Positions 24,609 to 35,639 of a DNA stretch of 64,000 nt are shown here, piece by piece. The position numbers and the translations under genes are program-made. The DNA is taken from positions 30,548,224-30,612,223 of the forward strand of contig OY855904.1 of NCBI GenBank assembly GCA_963693305.1, written 5' to 3'. The notes under the pieces were generated by a model. It did not search any database. It had not been told where the DNA came from and saw only the letters and a list, made by a program, of their open reading frames with translations. Each line of letters opens with the position of its first letter. The stretch's first letter is position 1. Source of the DNA: Meandrina meandrites (Eukaryota; Cnidaria; Anthozoa; Scleractinia; Meandrinidae).

Positions 24609-25636
24609 CCATGAACTAAATAATTAGCTAAAAAATTGTAACAAAGGATGGATATCGTGAATTTTTGAAAATTCACAAAAATGTCACGAAATCTCTAAAT
24701 TCTGGCAAAAACCTGAACGATTTTCACCAAATTTCGGTAAAACACTCTTTGAAACAATACCCGGTAATTTTAGGCAAATCATAAGTATGTATAGTTTCAT
24801 AGTATGCATAGTATGTAGCCCACTATTTCGTGAATGCTGCAAGGTTTTGAAACGTACACGTTATCATGTCGTGCAACATGTTTTCAGTGTCACATATTGC
24901 GACGTGACACCACTGTTAGTCTACTGTTCGATTTTTTAGATACGGAAAGTACATCTGTTATTCTGATACATTCTACAATTGCACCATTTTATACTTTTCA
25001 ATGTTGAATACGCCGATGAACCCCATTATATTGTTAGGATGATTTTTCGCCCGAAAAATGTATTTCCCCAAGCAGTTTGGGGAGCGTTTTGGGAGTCCTG
25101 AAGGAGTCTTGTTATGAATAGCGTGACCAAGGTGACGTGGAATATTCTTGGCCACACACTGCGAACTAAAGGATTCCCCCAAACTGCTTAGGGAAAAAAA
25201 AATTTCGGGCGAAAACTCATTCTAACAATATAGTGGCGTTCATCGGCGTATTCAACACTGAAAAGTATGAAATGATGCAATTGTAGAGTGTATCAGAATA
25301 ACAGATGTACTTTCCGTATCTAAAAAATCGAACAATGGCAGGTATTGAACAAACGTGTCACGTCATGTACTGACCACAGCACGACATGATAACGTACGTG
25401 TACGCCTCAAACCTCGCAGCATTCACGCAATAGAAGCCAAATGTCCTGGATTTGCCTAAAATTACCGGGTATTGTTGCAAAGTGTGTTTTACCGAAATAT
25501 GGTGAAATCGTTCAGGTTTTTGCAAGAATTTAGAGATTTCGTGACATTTTTGTGAAATTTCAAAATTCACGATATCCATCCTTTATTATAATTTTTTAGT
25601 TAATTATTAACTTTTTTGTTAACTATATTAAAAAAA

Positions 25637-25713
25637 GTTCATAGTCCAGTCCAGAGTCCAGTCCAGAGTCCAGTCCAGGGTCCAGTCCAGAGTCCAGTCC
25701 AGAGTCCAGTCCA
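25637..25713. repeat. 12-bp tandem repeat (GTCCAGTCCAGA)n, expanded array
   Basis: About six units of the reverse complement of the left-arm array. The two arms of the palindrome have expanded unequally. Confidence 0.8.
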
Positions 25714-25759
25714 CGTTTTCCAGCTGGCCAATTTTCCCAAATTAACAACATTGATAAGG

Positions 25760-27250
25760 CAGCCTTGTAACGGAATATGGGCCAGTGTGATGTTTACAAA
25801 CAAAAGACGACTGCACTACTAACCAGAACATGAACAAAGGTGTAGATTCTGTAGATAGGCAAATGGTGCAGAACTGATGACGTCATTAATTGTGTTCATT
25901 ATAAAAACAATTATAAAACATCAATAAAGTCAAGACTTAAGATCGTAAAGTTTACCAGTGAACGCTTATGTTAGGCCATCTTAACGTTCCTTCCTTCATT
26001 CGACCTCCTTCATTCCTTTCCGTTTCCGCCTGGAAGGAAGGATATAAAAAAGCTTTGATTTGCACACAGATATATATTGTTGTCTTCTTCAAGCTGAAAA
26101 CAAAGCCCACATTCCTGGGTTGTTAACTTACTGAGCATATATCATAAATTACTGAGCTAAATAATTTCCATCTCTTTCCCCCAACATACTCCATATATAA
26201 CCCTTTCAATGACAACAGCCGCGCGGATGCTCCGCGCCCGCCGTTTATAGGTGATTCTCTAGCGAAGAACAATCAAGCCATGCGAGATTGGGAGAAGAAA
26301 GCAAATGATACTCGAAAAGAAATAATTTATCTAAATATTTAACCTTCTAGATTTATTACCATATTAGTACCGCACAAATGATAGTCGTGGACTGGCAGGA
26401 TAGATGTATTTGTTGAGGGCTTTAAAATAATAAAAAAATAAAAACAAGACCTCATTCCTTAACGAGATTAGCGAAAGTTGGGAATTTGAATAAATTTTTA
26501 ATCCCGGGGGCTTATCAAGATCTATAAAGATACTGACTGATTGTAGGGAGCTATTTATAGCAGGCAAAAGTACGTTATAATTATGTAGCAGTTCCTTTGT
26601 TCAAATTCTCTGTTTCTTTCATCTCTTGTAAAATTGCGGGTAAAGACATTTGATGCTACTGCCAAAAATAGAGGTAGAGTCTTTCCTTTTAAAATTGTGT
26701 ATTTCTTATTCATCCAAAACCGTAAAGTTCCGAAAAATAAGCCCTGGAGTTCTGTTTGCTCAAAGTCCCCTGCAGGTGGGCTATACGAGGGGCTTATATT
26801 TATTGATTTTACGAGCGATAAATAACTAAATACAAGAGAGTATGAAGTAAGAGAGTTAATCCCCCATATAGGCCTCATTCCAAAGGTAATTCCTCTTAAG
26901 TTATTTTTAGACATGGCACACAGTTCACCCGCGGATGTTAACGTGCGTTGCGTGGATGTTCTTGCATGTTTTTTTGAAGACGATCAGAAACGCAGTGGCA
27001 GGTACTGTGGTTTGAAAGTGGCTTGTATTTATTTTGTCGACGCACTTAAATACAAATGAAACATTCCCATAAAATCACCTGAAGGCTAGAGGGATACGAG
27101 GGTCAAACAAAACTAAAAGAAGAAGTGGTAGCAATGACCGAGCTTACCTTGAATTGTCTTCAACGCACAAAATACACCAATAATCACACGAGTCAAATAA
27201 ATGCAGGCTGATTGGCACACGTAATCATTGTAACTGTTAAAAAGTTAGAC
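25760..27250. other. No gene recognised
   Basis: A 119-codon minus-strand frame (26914-26555) opens with an ATG in fair context but has no domain and ends in a hydrophobic run (YIIITYFCLL). A TATAAAAAA run at 26044 follows a CTTCC-rich stretch but no gene is visible downstream. Confidence 0.45.
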
Positions 27251-27256
27251 CTGAAA

Positions 27257-27743
27257 GATCAGGCCCATAGCCAGGATTTTGCATGGGGGAGGGGGGTGAG
27301 GGAGGTGGGTATGAGCGCTTCCGACACTTAATTCCGAGCACCGCAGGCGCGAGAACGTAGTGGGGTGTAGGGGTATCCTCCCCCGGGAAATTTTGAAAAA
27401 AATAGGTTATCTTAGACAGCATTTTTTGCGTTTTGAGGACAGTTTGTTAGGAAACAAGGCAGGTAAAAGTGAAGTGCATCAGGTAGAATGTATCTAGAAT
27501 CACACAATTTGGTCCAAAATATACCACACAAATCTACAAATGGTGGACCTTCAACCCAAAGGACCATATTTAATGTAGATAGTGGAAGCACAGAAATACC
27601 ATTTACCATTTCCCTTTATTTATTTATTTTGATATATTTTTTTCGCAATAAGCGGACTTCCAAGGCTCGTGGGGTCGGGGGGGGGGGGGGGTGCGAACGC
27701 ACCCATCGCACCCCCACACCCCCGCTCCTTACGGGCCTGAAGA
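27257..27743. mobile_element. Possible DNA-transposon remnant
   Basis: The outer bases TCAGGCCC (27257) and GGGCCTGA (about 27743) are inverted copies, and both ends run into G-rich or C-rich tracts (a run of about 17 G at 27675). This is common for non-autonomous DNA transposons in invertebrates. No clear target duplication was seen. Confidence 0.3.
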
Positions 27744-27817
27744 TGACTTTAATTTGTTTGCTTGTTTTGCACTTTTCTATAAAAGTACAGTGGGTGAAGA
27801 GTATCAAATAGGGTTAT

Positions 27818-28148
<331 letters not shown>

Positions 28149-28150
28149 GC

Positions 28151-28187
28151 CCCCACGAAGAAGGGAAAAGCCCTGGGAACGAGGTTG
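28151..28187. repeat. 37-bp sequence shared exactly with 59651-59687
   Basis: It begins CCCCACGAAGAAGGG and ends GGGAACGAGGTTG, and is identical over 37 bp to most of the tiny element at 59627-59687. Here only the right terminus (GAACGAGGTTG) remains and both sides run into trinucleotide repeats. Confidence 0.85.
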
Positions 28188-28449
28188 CTTCTTCTTCTTC
28201 TTCTTCTTCTTCTTCTTCTTCTTCTTCTTCTTCTTCTTCTTCTTCTTCTTCTTCTTCTTCTTCTTCTTCTTCTTCTTCTTCTTCTTCTTCTTCTTCTTCT
28301 TCTTCTTCTTCTTCTTCTTCTTCTTCTTCTTCTTCTTCTTCTTCTTCTTCTTCTTCTTCTTCTTCTTCTTCTTCTTCTTCTTCTTCTTCTTCTTCTTCTT
28401 CTTCTTCTTCTTCTTCTTCTTCTTCTTCTTCTTCTTCTTCTTCTTCTTC
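28188..28449. repeat. (CTT)n, about 87 uninterrupted copies
   Basis: A perfect 262-bp GAA/TTC tract ends 43 bp before the E2F-type site and 71 bp before the SKA1 ATG. Long GAA/TTC tracts are known to form triplex DNA and to be length-unstable. Confidence 0.98.
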
Positions 28450-28492
28450 CTATGCCTGCAATACTTTAACCGGTCAGCGGTTATGTTGGCAA

Positions 28493-28500
28493 TTTGGCGC
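28493..28500 (+). promoter_or_regulatory. E2F-type site TTTGGCGC in the SKA1 promoter
   Basis: TTTGGCGC fits the E2F consensus TTTSSCGC and lies 20 bp before the SKA1 ATG, followed by GCTAAACGCGC. Cell-cycle genes of this class are usually repressed in G0/G1 through E2F/DREAM sites close to the start, so the position is meaningful. Function is inferred. Confidence 0.5.
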
Positions 28501-28520
28501 TAAACGCGCTAAAACTCAAA

Positions 28521-31500
28521 ATGGCGTCCACGTTGGAAAAAATGACGGCTCTTTTCGCTACAAAAACGTCAAATTTGAAGCGATGCATGGAGTTAAGAAG
28601 CGCAGGTAAGGCGATCACAGGTAATAAGAAGTTATAGTTTGTCTTTTAGCTTTCAATTGGCGTTGCTAGATACGAAATTTCAACTTTCAAAGTTCAAGTC
28701 CTCGAAGTTCCCGTGCCAGTTGAAGCTAAGCTAATTAAACGCCAAGTAAATTTCAAGCACTGCTCGAGTGAGTGCAAAATATTCTTTGTGTAAACAGGGA
28801 ATTAAAAAAAGATGCTATGCGATCCTGATTATAAAAATTACTTATATTAACGATTTTCTCATTTTTTTTTAATGTGAATACCTTACAAGCAACTAAGATA
28901 GCTTTTGCAGTGAGTAATTTACCACTCTGAGCTTATAGAGATGAATAAAGAGTATCATATTACACATAAATAAAGGCAAAAGACATGCATATAGTTATTC
29001 AAGGACAATTAAGAGGCCATAGTGACTCGTGTATTAGTGGTGGGTTGAGATGTGAGGCTCTATTATTGGGGGTCTGAGTATTCCATATCCCATATCCCAT
29101 TAATTTTTGGCCTAAATATCCGTATTCCGTTAATTTCAGTGGTTTGTATCTCCAACTTTTATGTTCGAGATCCCTGAATCTCTTATTCAAATATCCTGTA
29201 TCCCATTTATTTTTCTCCCAAATATCCCGTATCCCTAAAACCCCTAATAGGGCCTCAAACGTATACACTGAAAGACAGTAGAGCAACATTCTTGCTTATG
29301 AAAATGAAAGAAAGAGATAGAGCAGGGAGCAATATTTCAACCCTTTGAATTGAGCCCTGCACAATCATAATTCAACTTAGTATATACCACACAACTGAAT
29401 AGTGCTTTCCGCGCCTGCTGATTGGTTAACTCGGAGGTGATTGGCAAAGTACTATTCACCTCCGAGCAGCCAAAACAAAAACATATGGCTTCGTGTGCCG
29501 CTTTGGGTACCAAAAGTAATGTTTTGGTCCACTATTTATTCAACTTGTATGGTATATATACTAAAACAATTATTCACCTCAGTGTCGGTGAAAGTGGTGG
29601 ATTAATTTACCTCGCTGCTTCGCGGCTTGTTAAATATCCACCACTACTCACCTCCACTTGTTAAATATCAAGGGAATCTGGGCCTGTTGTTTCCCTTAGC
29701 CCATGAACAGAGACGGACTTCTGAGTTTTGTTTCACACTACTGGAAATACCAGTGACATAAAACAAAAGCCTGAAATCTGACTGTGTTTGCAGGCAAGGC
29801 TCCTCTGAGAACTACCACTGATGACATCAGATTGTCAGTTAAGAAAAATGCTAAAAATCAAGAATTGTATTTTAAAAAGATAAGTTAAAATGTCTCTTGG
29901 AAAAAATGAAACATTCCTTTTCAGGGAATTCTACAAACTGTGATTCTGTGTTGAGGTCAGTTGACAAAGAGTTAGTGGAGATTGAAGCTACATTAGATGT
30001 GTTACAAGCACTTGTAGAAAAAGAGAAGACATTGCTGGAGCAAGGAGAGGTACTGATATATTTACCAAACAACAGTAATCATTAGTTGTGAGCCTGCAAA
30101 CGTTATTAATGTTTGCTGTAGAAGGACTGCAAATAACATTCAGTCATCAGGCAATATACCTTCCATCACCGGACAATGGATGACCAAAATTGGCCCATTC
30201 CCATCCATAGTTGGACATCATGCCTGGCAATTTTTTTAAATCTTATTTAAATACATGTAACTATTAATATGATTTCACAGATGAATTTACATGTCTTACT
30301 GTGAGCATGATCATTAATTTGATTATGTGCCGCATTTCTTGACTGAACTTTTATGCTGCAACAGTAATTTTGATTAAAAAATAAAGTTCAACATTATGTC
30401 ATGTCAAACCACATAACGTTTTGTTTTATTTGACTAAAATGGTGACGTATTTGGACAGTTGTCCTTTCGGCATAAAATAACAATTAGCAGCCTTACTGTA
30501 GTGTTCTGTATTACCCTGTGGTCCCCCATTTGGGAACTAAATGTCAAGAAAATGTGGTGGTTGAATAATAATGCTCTATTTGAAGGATTTACTAATTATA
30601 ATACTTGTGGACAATTTACTTATTTCTCACATTTTTCCTACAAAATTACAAAACTTGTGAAATATCTCCATGCATTATCTACAGGAGGGGCATATCATGT
30701 TTTATTGATTTTAACCTAGGATGTATCTTTAGTCTTCTTATTTTTTAGTGCGGGTGGGTTAGCTTTTATATATTTTTACTGATACTTTTATATATTAATC
30801 TTTAATAATTAATAAGTTTATTCTCATTAGTTTGTCTTATCTCTATATTTTAAGCTTATCATTGTCATGCGCTTTTTACATGAGACTCGGCTCAGGTATG
30901 GAGGGCAACCTCATCTGGTTTTGATGTAAATAAATTGATTGATTGATTGGTTGGTTGATTGATTGATTGATTTAGCACGTGATTGACGACCATCCTAAAA
31001 GGTGTATACACAAGTATATGAATATAATGGGTCTCACTGTTTTAAAAGAAGAAACAGCTAAGCTCACAGAATTCAAGAATTCTCACATATATTTCTTTAA
31101 TTTTTCTGTTTAAACTCTCAGTTGCTAATACTTGTTGGGAGTTAGGGGATTTAAATCAATTTAGCTCAATAAAATATTTAAACAAGTCTCTAAATCTAGG
31201 CTACATGACAAAAACTTTCATTTTCACCCCTTGCCACACTGCCACAAAAAAACATGTTAACTTTTATTTCAGTTCAAAACCACTCCCAGAAAATAAATGA
31301 AATTCTAAGCCACACTCCAAGTAATATTGCAAATATCAAGACTCCCCCCACCCCCTCCCAAAAAAATTCTGACGCTGTTGCCATGAAGAATGAATGTATT
31401 CGTGTCAGCTCTACCATATTTTTTGTTGTTGTATTTTTGTACTTCATATTAGCACAAATTAAAGGCTGACCTTTGCATTTCAACTTGACAGCATCTTGAA

Positions 31501-34412
31501 GATGTTGAAATGTTTCTTCTTTTTATTGCTAATTCTTGTATTGAAATGTTTTCAAAAGCTTCCTTATCTGATAAATCTTAATAATAGTACTTTAACTGTG
31601 GCATTAGTTATATTTAATTTAAATTATAATTAATTTTAGTATATTCCACACAAGTGAATAGTGCTTTCCGCGCGCGCTGATTGGTTAACTCGGAGGTGAT
31701 TAGCAAAGTACTATTCACCTCCGAGCAGTCGGAGAGAAACAAAATGGCTTCGCGCGTCGCTTTGGGTACTGAAAGTAATGTTTTGGTCCGCTAGTTATTC
31801 AACTTGTGTGGTATATACTAAAACAATTATTCACCTCAGTGTCGGTGAAAGTGGTGGATATTTACCTCGCCGCTTCACGGCTCGGTAAATATCCACCACT
31901 ATTCACCTCCACTTCGGTGAATAATTGTTAAATAATTGTTGTTATATAATTACTTAAAAAAGCAAAGTCATTTTTAAATTACTTAAAGCCTTATAAGCCT
32001 TCTAACATTGTTGCATAACTCCAGTTTCTTAAACTTTGTGTTTTTTGTGCATTTTAATTTTAGGCAATGAAAGATGTTGCAACCAAATTTAGAGAAAGAT
32101 TTGAGCATGTGGCAGGCAATCTTCCTTCACACCTGCCTGGAGTGGACAAGGCAGCTAAACGGTAATTTAAATAAACACAGTGTCTTTTCAGAGTGTTTTG
32201 AAAAGAGTAGTTAGGTGGCACCTTGGCTGATATAACAGTTTCCAGCACTTTTCAGCTCCTGTACGTTGATGAATCAAATGATTCTACCACCCTTGCAAAA
32301 ATGGCATCAAACGAATAACCAATCGTTGGAAACTAGCCATGGTGTATTGCAATTTCTGAGTTTTTGATTGGTTTAAGGGCCATGGTGTCTGAGCTCATAT
32401 ACCATGGAATACAGATATATGGTGAGTGTGTGCATCAACGAGAACAGCCAGGGAGCTCAAATATTGCAATTCTTTGGGTGTTTTTAGAAAGCAATTCCAC
32501 TCGCGCTTTTTAGATATGAGATAGTTATAGCCAAGTGGGCGCTATGAACACTCATGGATTGATTTTTAAGTAGTCATACTTGAAAAAACAAGTCAAAAAT
32601 TGTTTACCTTGACTTTTTAGGGGCTTTGAAAAAGAAGAAGTTGTAAAAGACGCAGTACCAAAGCCAAAAAAGACCCGTCGGGCTAAAGACACATCCTCTG
32701 ACACTGGAACAGAATTTCCTAAGATAGCTTACCTGACAGTTGAAGAGTTTGAGGAAATACCAAAGTAAGTTTCAAGGAGGTTTGTTAGTGGTTTGAAGCT
32801 GACGATTTTTTTATGTTTCTTTTAGGACGTTTCGGATATAGCTCAAGCCTCCATCAATTAAAATGATTAAATGATAAGTGGGATGGTTACAAGCTTTTCG
32901 AGTGTTCTCCCAACATCACGCGTGCGTTTATTGCTTCCGTGAATCCCTCGAAAGTGTGGTCTGTTACTTAGTTGAACATAAATTCAAGTGTTCTGTGCTC
33001 GCATTACTACAGGTATATAAAAGGTCGTGTCTCGTATGATCAAGTCAATAATGCCATTGATGAAATCCACAAAGTTGTCACAGCAAAGTACAAGATTCTA
33101 CGTCTTCCTCGTTCAGCCATGGGGGAGCCAGTTATGAAGAAATACAAGGTAATTACTGTTCAACCACAAGAACATGCCGTGTGCCAACTCATGGCCAGAG
33201 AAAGAGGAACCTATTGACTTTCCCTTTCTTGTTCCATAATTCATTCATTTCGTTATAATTATTTGATGTATATGAAGCTTATTCCGGAAGATTTTCCGTT
33301 AGCTGTGGAACAGCGCGAGAAAAGGATGCGCAAAAAAGGGGGTTGGACTGGGAGTGTTTGATGATCTTTGAAGGAAAAAATCGAAGAATCCATACTGTAG
33401 TTTTTACATGGTTTTTGGTATAATTGTTGTTCATAAATGTAATTTGGTTCACGTCGGGTTCTCAGATTGCGCGGGGAACAAGAGATAGGTAGCAAGGCGT
33501 AAAGTGAAAAAGGAAAGCGAGAGAAACTTGTTTCTTTTACAGTACTCTGGCTTTCTCTTTTTTCACTCATTTCGCCATTTATCCGAAATAATGATCATTG
33601 AACAGGGACTGCTTGCGTTCTTTATCTTAGAGAACGCTCATGTGCAGTTCGAGTTCGTGTTGATTGTGCGGGAACAGTTGAAATTTCCGGTGCTTTGACG
33701 ATGATTTGCTAAGAAAGAGCAGCAATTACACATGTGCACGTACCTTGACCAAAAGTTTGTTTATATGTTCCTTTAGGCTTTCAAGGAAGCGGAGACTCCG
33801 GACACAGAAGGTAATTACTTGAACTATATGCTACATGTATGTTAAGCTGCGAAGATCAGGCGGAATATCGGCTTCCGCAAGATTGAGCAGGATAATTGTT
33901 TTATTGTTCAATCAGGATGGCCAATCCCGTATCGCGTCGGGTAACAGCTCTCGCAAGTTCTCACATGAATGCCTCGCTACCCTTAGAGAGAACAGTAAAC
34001 CAAACCACAGGAACAATGCCCCAAGCCCCCAAAACAATTATAGCAACTGCTACACTAGAGGACCCGTGGAATTAAAAACTTATGAGAACTGCCACACAAC
34101 TGCCCACATCTCCAAAATTCCCCGGATCACATCTCCCCTCTCCCCCTCCCCCGCGTGTGCGTCCCGTCTAGTGCCCAAACATTCCTAAACCGAAAGTCAC
34201 ACACACGACACAAGAATTACATTTGCAAACCGAGTACGGTTTTGTTCTTGTGTGTAACAGGAGAGTATTTCTTCATCGATGATGACCTCAAGACGTACTC
34301 ACAGCTGAAGATGGACTCCTCAGGCAGGTCGATACTCACGATGTTGAGACACTGTGGACGGCTCAGGGAAGTACGAGGCAAAAAACTGTTGAGATATGTG
34401 CTGAAACTGTAA
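28521..34412 (+). CDS. SKA1: SKA1, spindle and kinetochore-associated protein 1 (7 exons, 257 aa)
   Basis: Exons: 28521-28605, 29925-30049, 32064-32161, 32621-32764, 33013-33148, 33777-33810 and 34261-34412. All have GT-AG borders and the 774 bp stay in frame to TAA at 34410-34412. SKA1 is the microtubule-binding subunit of the Ska complex, which couples kinetochores to spindle microtubules. Exons 1-3 form the N-terminal coiled coil (for example LVEIEATLDVLQALVEKEK) and the conserved NLPSHLP motif. Exon 4 is a basic linker (KPKKTRRAK). Exons 5-7 form the winged-helix microtubule-binding domain, with KYKILRLP and the hallmark C-terminus LRHCGRLREVRGKKLLRYVL. Length is almost that of vertebrate SKA1 (255 aa). 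Introns 1 and 2 carry two copies of one MITE and a LINE tail. An E2F-type site precedes the ATG. Confidence 0.93.
29081..29262. repeat. Degenerate tandem repeat (ATATCCCGTATCCC-like) in SKA1 intron 1
   Basis: Units such as CCATATCCCATATCCC, AATATCCGTATTCCG, AATATCCTGTATCCC and AATATCCCGTATCCC recur. A 96-codon minus-strand frame over it is repetitive and not a gene. Confidence 0.55.
29379..29668 (+). mobile_element. MITE in SKA1 intron 1, copy 1
   Basis: Nearly identical to 31637-31939. Shared blocks include GAATAGTGCTTTCCGCGC, TTGGTTAACTCGGAGGTGAT, AAGTACTATTCACCTCCGAG, AACAATTATTCACCTCAGTG and AATATCCACCACTA. Inner inverted repeats (CTCGGAGGTGA / TCACCTCCGAG) suggest nested palindromes. 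Confidence 0.85.
30720..30973 (+). mobile_element. LINE 3' end with (TTGA)n tail in SKA1 intron 2
   Basis: GACTCGGCTCAGGTATGG, CAACCTCATCTGG and GATGTAAATAAATTGATTGA followed by about nine TTGA/TTGG units look like the 3' UTR and tandem tail of a CR1/L2-type retrotransposon. There is no coding remnant. Confidence 0.6.
31637..31939 (+). mobile_element. MITE in SKA1 intron 2, copy 2
   Basis: Second copy, same orientation as 29379-29668. CCACACAAGTGAATAG is inverted as TATTCAACTTGTGTGG, and ACAATTATTCACC is inverted as GGTGAATAATTGT, so the element contains two palindromes side by side. Confidence 0.85.
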
Positions 34413-34504
34413 AGTACATTGCTTACTTGCTTCCTGTCTGACTAACTGTAGATGATATATTTTAAATGCCGTTCTCCGTCGCTTAAAGGGTGCGCTTAGA
34501 AACT

Positions 34505-34510
34505 AATAAA
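34505..34510 (+). terminator. SKA1 poly(A) signal AATAAA
   Basis: AATAAA lies 92 bp after the SKA1 stop codon. Confidence 0.6.
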
Positions 34511-34843
34511 GCTATAATGTAAACACTTTGCAAACTTAAAATGAACAAGCTAGTTTTCTGTAAATGTCGCTATGAGTCTGTTCTGGAAAATAATTATGTT
34601 GTGTGGATCACAAGGCATTACATTTTTCCGCACCGCCAGCGACATATAAATAACGAAATATCAGTTGCCTCCCGAGAGTGTTCCAGTATACAGATTTTCT
34701 AAAATGGCACGTGTCAGTCATTTGTTCTACAGACTAAATGCTGTGGCTATAGAACCTCCTTGTACAGCAGAATAAACAGTAAAGTGAAAGTATGAAAGTA
34801 CCGCTCAATAGCTAACATTTGTATGATTATAGTATACGCTAGA

Positions 34844-34938
34844 CCCCACCACACCTCACCACACCACACCACACCACACCACACCACACCACACCACACC
34901 ACACCACACCACACCACACCACACCACTCCACTCCACA
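34844..34938. repeat. (CCACA)n microsatellite
   Basis: About 17 pentamer units, slightly imperfect at both ends. Confidence 0.95.
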
Positions 34939-35639
34939 CCGCATAAGTTTGCATTACATGACAAATGCATGGTTGATTCTGGTTTGAACATAAGAAATCC
35001 CTTTGTAAAGGTTCCCTGGGAATGAAAAGTCATTTGACGCACATAATTTCTAAAGTAAAGGAACCAAGGGTAGGCATGGTCCAAAGTAATCAGTAATCGT
35101 CGACAAAATAATGAAGCTACTCCAGTTCTAGTATAAACTTTCCTTTTATTTTCCCTTCATTTACCATGTATTAATTATTCGTACCTAACAAAAAAATTAG
35201 AAATTGCTTTTATTCTCCTATGACTTTGCAGATCGTATTCAATAACATGTTACAAAAGCACAAATACAAAATCGGTTTGCGTTAACGTCTCACAACGAGA
35301 CTTAACTAAAAATGTGTAAAAACAATTAGTCTTGTACTCAGGTATTCGCTGTCACTCTTTAGATGAGTAAAAAGATCTGTGCACTGGCCAGATTTTAACT
35401 TTTTTGTCCGATTGAACCTGGGATCGTTTCGGTAGACGCGAGAAATTCAAAATGGCGGTTGAAAGTTGAAAATGGCGATCAGAATGAATTAACTTTTAGA
35501 CTCGCCATCCCGGCTTATTTTTACGTCTACGCAAACGATAGCACAGCTAATATGCAAACACTCTATTTATTAAAATTAATGAGAAATAACTGTGATGTCA
35601 CCTACATACAAAATAATTAGATCCCTCATCTCGTTGTGT

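Larger units (their letters stand above)
24536..25758. mobile_element. 1.2-kb palindromic (foldback) element
   Basis: The left arm 24536-25080 and right arm about 25170-25758 are inverted copies of roughly 550-590 bp around a loop of about 90 bp. Matching landmarks include CTTATCAATG / CATTGATAAG at the ends, GGCCAGCTGGAAAAC, AAAGGATGGATATCGTGAAT, TTTAGATACGGAAAGTACAT and TTCAATGTTGAATACGCCGATGA. The arms differ by scattered substitutions and indels and by tandem-repeat copy number. No transposase frame and no certain target duplication were found. Confidence 0.85.

Noticed and set aside
26555..26914. 119-codon minus-strand frame with ATG in fair context
   Set aside because: No domain, no promoter or poly(A) support, unusual composition; left as unassigned.
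28999..29289. 96-codon minus-strand frame
   Set aside because: It translates a degenerate ATATCCC tandem repeat inside SKA1 intron 1.
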